Of a DNA stretch of 30,084 bases, positions 24,001 through 30,084 are shown piece by piece; position 1 is the stretch's first letter, and each line of letters starts with the position of its first letter. The stretch spans positions 1-30,084 of the forward strand of contig JADIIU010000145.1 of assembly GCA_027603945.1 (NCBI GenBank). Direction: 5' to 3'. A program made the position numbers and the translations under genes. Under the pieces are notes generated by a model. The model was not told the DNA's origin. It was given only the letters and a program-made list of their open reading frames with translations, and made no database searches. This DNA comes from Terramyces sp. JEL0728 (lineage: Eukaryota > Chytridiomycota > Chytridiomycetes > Rhizophydiales > Terramycetaceae).

Positions 24001-24790
24001 GAAATTCTCTGATGATCCCCAGTCGTTTATCGCCAGCTTCAATCCACAGAGCGTACGTTCTCTTGAATATCGAAGCTGCCGAAACAGAGACAACAGAAAC
24101 AAACACAACTATAACCAGCGACACAAAGAGAGCATTTCCAAGCAACTGGTAAAGGAATAAAAGTGAAAATAGTATACGCAATGGAATCCAGATTAAATTG
24201 AAAAAGTATTCATAGCCTCTACAAACTGAATTTATATCTTGGTTGAACATGTTCATGATTTTCCCTTCTGGAAACTTTAGCCTTGCCTTGTTGCTTAATC
24301 TCAGTGATTTGTCATAAATCGCACTGGTAAGAATGGATTTGATTATCTGGTCAATTCTTCTTAAAGTCATTATCCTGAATGTGTCTAATAAAATTTCAAT
24401 AAACTGCAGTAAAACCATTCCAAGAGCATAGTAATAAATGTAATCGGTTGGATTGAATAATTGTAAAACAAGTTTTTGTAAAATCAAAGGAATGCAAATT
24501 TCAATTACTCTGGAGAGCAAATCAGCAACAACCGAACCTACGAGAGGCACTTTTATCCTATCAAATAAAGCAAAAATCAAGTTATTTGATAGATTAAATG
24601 ATTTGCTTATGGTTTCAGACTTGTCTTTCTCTGCCAGTTGGTACAGATCCTTATTAAGACAAAGTACCTTTTCCGAAATTATTCCTTGTTGGGAGAGGTA
24701 CATTAGCGGATTCAACCACGAACACGAAAGGTAATCGTACCACGCTGGGTTGATTTCAGTTTGTTCGTTTCGAATTGGAATGTAATTCAT
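21033..24790 (-). CDS. ABCC (MRP-type) transporter, intact
   Basis: Full-size ABCC exporter without TMD0, 1231 residues from four exons (23239-24790, 22389-23216, 21935-22368, 21033-21914). Introns are 23217-23238 (22 nt), 22369-22388 (20) and 21915-21934 (20). They restore NLSGGQKARVSLARA, the TMD2 helix ILLLFFMLGIV, and RLEASMNGVERLTHYA. The N-terminus has the linker pattern YLSCSWLNPLMYLSQQG. NBD1: GSVGAGKSS, CSQQPWIITGTIEQN, LLLDDPLSALD, VTHHL. NBD2: GRTGSGKST, MIPQEPVLFEGTIRSNLD, FSVGQRQLLCLARA, LVMDEATSSID, IAHRLNT. All the motifs lost from the ABCC-like gene at 11724-15880 are present here. Likely substrates are anionic conjugates, by family only. AATAAA (21032-21037) overlaps the TAA stop. 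Confidence 0.95.
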
Positions 24791-25008
24791 GGTATTTTTT
24801 GCTTTTTCTTGTTTATATAGAAGCGCGTGTGAGTCATTTCAGGGGTCTTTTATTATTTGGATATTGACTAGTGATTATCCCTGACGGTGGCAAGTGCTTT
24901 ATTCCAGTCAGTAGTCTGATATTGGGCTACTTATAATACCTCGGTATTGCTGGTGGCGACATTTACCCTGAAAAGCCACGTTGTTATAAAAAGAGAAATG
25001 ATAATGCT
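24791..25008. promoter_or_regulatory. Divergent promoter, ABCC / DUF4097-like
   Basis: 218 bp between head-to-head starts. AT-rich near both ends, with ttgttataaaaag (about 24981-24993) a TATA-like element ~20 bp before the plus-strand ATG. Nothing else is recognisable. Confidence 0.4.
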
Positions 25009-26039
25009 ATGCACATGAGCCGATTTCTAAAGATTGCGATTCCAACAGGTATTGCCGGGTACGCGGTATGCAACTTCAACAAACCGGTACACGCAGACAG
25101 GAAAACGCAAGGAATATCCTACTCTACTTTAATCCCAAAATCATTCAAATTACACACCAAAGAAGGGGCAAGTATTTTTAATATTAGAAATACGATATCT
25201 CTATCGTATACGATGATGTGAAGCAAGTGCATGTTGATTACAAATTAAAAGAAGAGCCAGCAATTGAAGAATTGAATGGCGAATATCATATCTCTGTGCA
25301 AGGAAAACGCACTTGGTTCTACAGATCAAATGGAAATATTACAATCACTCTCCCAACAAGCATTCAGAATATTACTCTTGATTATGTTGGAAAGTTAAAC
25401 TTTGATGGTGAAAAGGGGAAATCAAAAGATGTGGTGATCAAATCTGTTGGTAACACTCTGGTAAAGAACTTGCAAGCCGACCGTATTTTGTTCAACAACA
25501 CTGCTGGATCAATTAACACTGAAAATTTGACTGCAAATATCGTTGACTTGAATTCTACTGCGGGATCTGTTAAAACAAAAAACATTAATACCCATCGGCT
25601 ATACGTTAAAGTATCTGCCGGCAGTATTGAAAGCAAATCCAATATGATTGGTGATTACTGCGAATTTAAATCTTCTGCTGGATCAATCAAGGCCGATGTG
25701 GAATTCAAGAACAATGGGAAATTCTACTCTGACACTACAACCGGATCGATTGAAGCGTCAGTTAAAAATTACAAAGAGGCAGAGCTAAGTTCAAGTGTTG
25801 GGGCTATCGTTGCTGACCTTGTACCGAATGAAAACTCTACTACAAAATTAACTGCAAGTGTATCAAGCATCAAAGCTAACGTAAAAGGATTCAAAGGAAA
25901 TTTAAATACTAGTGCCTCATCAGGAAGAGTCAAATTGACTAGAAATGGTGAAAAAGTAGAATTCTTGCCTGGAGGTGGTGATAGTGTCCTTATTGCAAAA
26001 TCTAATGTTGGAGAAATCAAAATTAATTTCACAGACTAA
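25009..26039 (+). CDS. DUF4097-like beta-repeat protein, copy 1
   Basis: 336 residues from two exons (25009-25167 and 25188-26039). The body is a series of short beta-strand repeats marked by xAGSI/xxGSx turns about every 15-20 residues (NTAGSIN, STAGSVK, SAGSIES, SSAGSIK, TTGSIEA). This is the pattern of DUF4097/putative-adhesin proteins; FAM185A is the animal member I know. The start MHMSRFLKIAIPTGIAGYAV is hydrophobic with basic residues, either a signal peptide or a mitochondrial presequence. The intron (25168-25187, gcaagtatttttaatattag) is GC-AG; its position equals the GT-AG intron of copy 2, before the shared KYDISI. Function unknown. AATAAA (26038-26043) overlaps the stop. Confidence 0.85.
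25168..25187 (+). other. GC-AG intron, 20 nt
   Basis: GCAAGT is the usual donor of GC-AG introns. Only this boundary keeps phase 0 and aligns KEG|KYDISI with ATGG|KYDISI in the paralogue. The nearby GT (25172) would give a 16-nt intron and a frameshift. Confidence 0.75.
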
Positions 26040-26169
26040 TAAACTCGCTGGATTTACTTTAAACCCATGCCCTACTACTGTTACTCTGATTTATCGCTTT
26101 GCCAGCAACAATAATCGCCTTTACAAAATAAGGTAAAACACATTTCTCGGCTTTTCCAATTTTCTGGTT

Positions 26170-27140
26170 ATGCAAAGAACACTGAAAAATATCCGCTTTT
26201 ACTCTGTCCAAACATTCACAAACAGATCCGGATCAATCAATACAAACAAGGACGTTTTCATTTTCAAGGCGACAGGAGGAGTAAGCCGCGCTAACATAGA
26301 AATACGACATTTCCATCAGAAACGGAGATCAACCGCACGTCCAAATAGAATACAAGCTGTACAACGATGAAATAGTTCAAGTCAAAGATAACCGCGAAAT
26401 AAGTTTCAAAGGAAAAAACAGATGGTTTAAAAGATTAAACGGTGATATCCACATCACACTACCCAAAACATTATCACGAGTCGATATTGACTATATCGGC
26501 AAATTGAAATGGGATGGTAATCAAATCACTAGTGGAGTTGTTAATTGTGTTGGGGAGCTGATGATCAACGACTTGAATGCGAATGAATTTGAAATTAAAA
26601 GTCTGGCAGGAAAAGTAGAACTAGACCACTTGATTTCAAAGGATGTTAAAATCCATTCAAATGCAGGAACAGTAAAAACAGCAGTAATTTTTATTAACTT
26701 TGAATATCAATACAGAGAAACTGGTGGCTACAAATCATGCTGGCAGTATTGAAACTACAGGTATTGTATCTGAATACTGTGAATTCAATTGCAAGGTCGG
26801 CTTAATTAAAGCAGATATTACCACCAATAATGGACAGGTAGTTGCAGATTCGAATACCGGGACTATTGAAGTGCACATAAAGAATTATTTGTCTCTGGAT
26901 TTAAAATCGACTGTTGGGTCCATCAATGCTGATTTAGAACCTGCTAGTAAATCTACTACCAGTATACATGCATCTGTAGCCAGTATCAAAGCTACCATTA
27001 GCGGTTTCAAAGGCACTGTTACTACCAGCCCAAATTCGCAGGTGCTAGTCAATGGAAGAAGAAAAGATGTGCCAAGTGGCGACAGTACGATTGTTGCTAA
27101 AACTAACGCTGGTGACATCAAGTTGAATTTCACTGACTAA
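26170..27140 (+). CDS. DUF4097-like beta-repeat protein, copy 2
   Basis: Tandem paralogue of the preceding gene, 310 residues from three exons (26170-26280, 26300-26683, 26703-27140). Shared stretches include KYDISI, the ITLP strand, DYIGKLKWDG (copy 1 DYVGKLNFDG), NINTEKL (NINTHRL), EYCEFN, and the end AGDIKLNFTD (VGEIKINFTD). The N-terminus MQRTLKNIRFYSVQTFTNR is basic and Ser/Thr-containing without acids, like a mitochondrial presequence. Intron 1 (26281-26299, gtaagccgcgctaacatag) is standard. Intron 2 (26684-26702) must end in TG to keep frame. If TG is not used, the gene carries a frameshift and would be a pseudogene. AATAAA (27139-27144) overlaps the stop. Confidence 0.8.
26684..26702 (+). 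other. Probable GT-TG intron, 19 nt
   Basis: gtaatttttattaactttg has a normal donor, branch box and length but ends in TG. Removal gives KTA|NINTEKLV, matching copy 1 KTKNINTHRLYV. The nearest AG (26714-26715) breaks the frame. A G-for-AG substitution or sequencing error are alternatives. Confidence 0.6.
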
Positions 27141-27201
27141 TAAATTCCATTTCTGATAAAAATATTACGCAATTGAATGACATCAGCTAGGTTTGACGAA
27201 A

Positions 27202-28539
27202 ATGTCTGCGGTATTCTTGTCAGGATGGTTTGATTCATATGATTGTGCTGGACCACCATCTGTAATGTACACCTTTCCAGAGTCTAATCCTCCGCTGATA
27301 TACCAACCAATTGCCGCGGATAACCCGATACCAGTCTGTGGTTCTTCATATATCCCAATACCGGTTGGATGCTGTATCTCATCACTCGATCTTGATTACA
27401 CACTTGGGTATCAATCGATTACGCGCAATTACATTGATTCACCTTTACCAACATCAGCAGATTGGTACCAGTACTGTGCTTTGGAAGTTATTTCAAATAG
27501 CGCACCTTTGAACCAAAAAATGTATTTTCTGGATAATGGTCAATGTTCTGGTGGTGGGATATGTGAAGGTGGTGTATTGGCAGTGTTCAACAGCAGCGAC
27601 TGTACTGGATACCGCGAAACTTTTGGAGTGGGAAATCAGTTATCAAATATTTACGGAAATGTAACTGTAGCAGCCGAGAATATAACTGGGGCAAATTTGG
27701 AAATCAAATGGATAGGATACACTCCGCAAGCACTCTTAGTTCCAACTTACAAATCACCAATAGAGCAATTCGCTCTCGGCCTATTTATAATCTCAGTGCT
27801 GATGGGCTTATTCACATTTTTACACTACCTTGTCTTGTTTACCAAAAACAAAAAGTTTAAGGAGTTGCTATTTGCGATAGCGCAGTTTCTGACCACTGCA
27901 GATACTCTTATTCAGTGTGTATACTGGAATACAATGTTTGCCAACGATGATGTATTCAATTATCTCAGCATTACTGTCAAACTACTCAATTTGCAGCAAT
28001 TGTTTAGTGTATACGTACATTTGTACATCATATTCACCATTTACCCAGAGTACAGAAAGACGATAGTTGAAAGATTGGTTTATATTATTTTCACTGTTAT
28101 TTACGCAAGCACAATGTTTTACGGTGTAGCCGCAATTATCGATCTGTCAACCAACAACAGCTACTACTCTCCAACCGACGTGCAGTTACAGTCAATCCAA
28201 GCACAAGCAGGTACTATTTGGTATTCCATTTATATTATCATCCAATTGATCCCATCGTTACTCATTCTGGTGAAAATTAAAACAGCCAAGGCGCAAAAAC
28301 ACTCGGTACAGAAGCAGTTTACTCTATTGGTTTTACTGGCAAATGCCCAAATGCTGGTGATGATACTGTCGATTGTTTTTAATATCGTTGGAGAGCATAC
28401 TCTGGTGTATAAGAGCGACCGCGTGTATCTGGCAATGGACTCTGTGAATAACTTTTTGATAATGCTGAATTCAGTGTTGAGTATTTGGCTGTATCAGAAA
28501 CTGGTTTCAATAACAAAACTATTGACAAGAGGAAAATGA
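27202..28539 (+). CDS. Seven-transmembrane receptor-like protein
   Basis: 445 residues, single exon. Residues 1-190 form a Cys-rich extracellular-type region (DCAGPP, PVCGSS, GCCISS, YCALE, QCSGGGICEGG, SDCTGY) with Asn-X-Ser/Thr sites. Seven hydrophobic helices follow: starting near ALGLFIISVLMGL, LLFAIAQFLTTAD, LNLQQLFSVYVHL, LVYIIFTVIYAST, WYSIYIIIQLIPSL, FTLLVLLANAQML and NNFLIMLNSVLSI. The layout is that of a GPCR with a ligand-binding ectodomain, but I recognise no family motif (no DRY or NPxxY). The start at the ATG 27202-27204 gives no clear signal peptide; a short upstream exon is possible. AATAAA at 28549-28554. Convergent with the kinesin, 17 bp apart. Confidence 0.75.
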   Translation: MSAVFLSGWFDSYDCAGPPSVMYTFPESNPPLIYQPIAADNPIPVCGSSYIPIPVGCCISSLDLDYTLGYQSITRNYIDSPLPTSADWYQYCALEVISNSAPLNQKMYFLDNGQCSGGGICEGGVLAVFNSSDCTGYRETFGVGNQLSNIYGNVTVAAENITGANLEIKWIGYTPQALLVPTYKSPIEQFALGLFIISVLMGLFTFLHYLVLFTKNKKFKELLFAIAQFLTTADTLIQCVYWNTMFANDDVFNYLSITVKLLNLQQLFSVYVHLYIIFTIYPEYRKTIVERLVYIIFTVIYASTMFYGVAAIIDLSTNNSYYSPTDVQLQSIQAQAGTIWYSIYIIIQLIPSLLILVKIKTAKAQKHSVQKQFTLLVLLANAQMLVMILSIVFNIVGEHTLVYKSDRVYLAMDSVNNFLIMLNSVLSIWLYQKLVSITKLLTRGK

Positions 28540-28548
28540 ATAATCTCA

Positions 28549-28561
28549 AATAAACTTTATT
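28549..28561. terminator. Back-to-back poly(A) signals shared by convergent genes
   Basis: AATAAA (28549-28554, plus) and its complement TTTATT (28556-28561, minus) are one base apart and form a 13-bp palindrome between the stop codons of the 7TM gene and the kinesin. The minus-strand hexamer overlaps the kinesin TAA. Confidence 0.65.
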
Positions 28562-30084
28562 TAAATCTTCTGAACGAAGTAGCTTCTTTGGGTTTCGCTT
28601 CTTCTCTCTTTGCTTTACCCCTCTGCTTGAGTTTTTCAAGTGCTTCTTCCTGACGGCTCTTTTTCTTTACAGCTTGCTTTTTTTCAGTGTGTAATCCAAT
28701 TGTGTATACCTGATATGATTTAGTTCCTAATGCTCCAACACTTGCCTTTGGTTTCAGGAATAAATCTCTATATTTGGTGTAAATACTGGACATTTTGGCT
28801 TTCCGCCACGTTTCTTCAGGTAGATCATACACCATCTTCCACTTTGGCGGAGTGAAGCCGTCTACAGGTCTATACTGGCTAGTAAGTTTGGAAATATCAA
28901 AGTTTTGTTTTTGGAACCAGTTTTCTAATTTTTCAGGTGTCCAAGAAATTGGAGAGCTTTTTGGTTTATATAAAGTTACAGATGGTGCAGTTGACAGCGA
29001 AGCAGCATATCTAAATGTATCTAGAGAATGATCTAAATCATTCACGGTCGGAGACACAGTCGCAATCATCACAATATTTGTTTTTAATGGCCCCGCAACA
29101 AACGCATCTGCATTAAGTAGAGATACCTTTCAACAAAGTAGTCAGTTTACTATTTCGAATAGGAATTCTTCCATCCTTGTTTCTGATGCAATCTTTCAAA
29201 GCCATCAACGATGAATTGATGAATGCTGCCTCCTTGATCCTTTCTGGGTCGTGGACTACGTATCCCGAATTTCTTTCGCTGCCAGCCAAATCAACAAGCT
29301 TTAGAACGGACTTTGATTTTCCCTTTGTCATTTCAATTTGACAAATGAAATGAGATCGAGAAGAGACATCGTGATGTACGGTTTTTGAAGTTTTTCTGGA
29401 TCTATTATTAGACTTGTTCAAGAATGCTGTTCAATGTAATAGATTGGACTAGAATATTACATATACATGTAATAGATTGGACTAGAATATTACATATACT
29501 TACTTGAATCCAAAATCAAGAACTTCCAGGGCTTGTTCATGATTTTCAACATTCATTGATTCGTTTCCAACCAATTGGACACTACCATGAGCATCCATCA
29601 AGACTTTAATTGCCTCATCTACGTTAACTTTAATTACTGGTATACAAATCCCGTACAGTATCTCCAATAACTTCAAGCAGAATAATATCGATAGAGTGAG
29701 TGTCATAGGGCAAGTACTCTAAGATACGCTTTGAAATCCCGCTCATTGTAAATGTTTTTCCAGATCCTGTTTGGCCATAGGCAAACACAACATTAAGCCC
29801 ATCCAAATTATTAATCAAATCCCCACATACGTTTTCAAAAACATGGTCTTGAGTAGAATCTGGCGAAAATGTATTATCAAACTGAAACGAATGGACATCA
29901 ATACCGGCGTCCGTCAGTACTTGAAAAGAAGGATAATACAACACTGCTTTGTCGTTTATGGAATAAATTGAAGTGAAATGCTTGGTAGTTGGCGGACGGA
30001 TTCGGAGATTAATTTTCACTGTTGGTTCATTTGTAACTGTTTTAGTTGAAGCTGTTGATGATCTTGAAGTTGGTTTGGATTCAG
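28557..30084 (-). CDS. Kinesin-13-like motor protein (5' end missing)
   Basis: Microtubule motor; kinesin-13 proteins depolymerise microtubule ends. Exons: 29638-30084 (open at the window edge), 29504-29618, 29127-29401, 28557-29107. Motifs: RIRPP, P-loop AYGQTGSGKTFTMSG, SSRSH (switch I), LVDLAGSERN (switch II), FINSSLMALKDCIRNKDG, SKLTTLLKDAF and IVMIATVSPTVNDLDHSLDT. The last block is kinesin-13-like. The segment between P-loop and SSRSH is shorter than usual. The C-terminal tail starts with a possible SAM-like stretch (SWTPEKLENWFQKQNF) and ends in a Lys/Glu-rich coiled region. Introns: 29619-29637 (19 nt, gtaattaaagttaacgtag), 29402-29503 (102), 29108-29126 (19, gtatctctacttaatgcag). The stop overlaps AATAAA. 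Confidence 0.9.
29402..29503 (-). other. Long kinesin intron, 102 nt
   Basis: Donor gtaagtatatg, acceptor tctaataatag with a standard CTAAT box. Splicing gives LDFGFK|SRKTSK...SSRSH, the spacing expected before switch I; other acceptors inside break the frame. About two-thirds of it is a tandem duplication. Confidence 0.75.
29434..29499. repeat. Perfect 33-bp tandem duplication inside intron
   Basis: The units 29434-29466 and 29467-29499 are identical. Read on the minus strand each begins gtatatgtaatattctag, itself an 18-nt GT...AG stretch. Confidence 0.9.

Noticed and set aside
26684..26715. A 32-nt GT-AG intron in DUF4097-like copy 2
   Set aside because: The acceptor is canonical but the join shifts the frame and loses the NINTEKLV match to copy 1.

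Overview
This window is nuclear DNA from a very compact eukaryotic genome. Every multi-exon gene becomes readable only after removal of tiny introns: 36 of the 39 introns I could place are 19-23 nt, nearly all GT...AG with a TTAAY/CTAAY-like box just before the acceptor. The gene content points to a fungus, probably an early-diverging one. It has an AIM19 homologue (a fungal mitochondrial family) together with genes missing from or different in yeasts and other Dikarya: a kinesin-13-like motor, Rab18, and an SSRP1 that still carries an HMG box. Rozellomycota/Cryptomycota-type parasites are a reasonable guess, but I cannot settle the lineage from sequence alone. All three stop codons are used in the standard way.

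Layout. 20-5447 is a run of minus-strand genes: AIM19, an SRP40/Nopp140 nucleolar protein, a PI-specific phospholipase C, Rab18 and a coiled-coil protein. It is followed on the plus strand by a Dpb3/CHRAC1-type histone-fold protein (5581-5895), a secreted Tyr/Asn-rich protein (6167-7444) and a full-size ABCB transporter (7875-11697). A minus-strand ABCC-like transporter (11724-15880) has badly eroded ATPase sites and one in-frame TAA. Next come V-ATPase subunit B (+), an SRA1-like protein (-), the FACT subunit SSRP1/Pob3 (+) and an intact ABCC transporter (-). The window ends with a tandem pair of DUF4097-like proteins (+), a 7TM receptor-like protein (+) and a kinesin running off the right edge (-).

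How the genes relate. There are no operons. Genes are packed head-to-head and tail-to-tail with gaps of 5-270 bp, and only two unassigned stretches approach 400 bp. In 12 of 17 genes an AATAAA hexamer overlaps or lies within 10 nt of the stop codon, so 3' UTRs are probably almost absent. Three full-size ABC transporters within 17 kb suggest local emphasis on membrane export.

The most unusual signals are splicing oddities: four complete intron units joined with no exon between them in the FACT gene, a GC-AG intron whose paralogue uses GT-AG, a probable GT-TG intron, a kinesin intron enlarged by a 33-bp tandem duplication, and a possible dead 18-nt intron that leaves the in-frame stop in the eroded ABCC gene.
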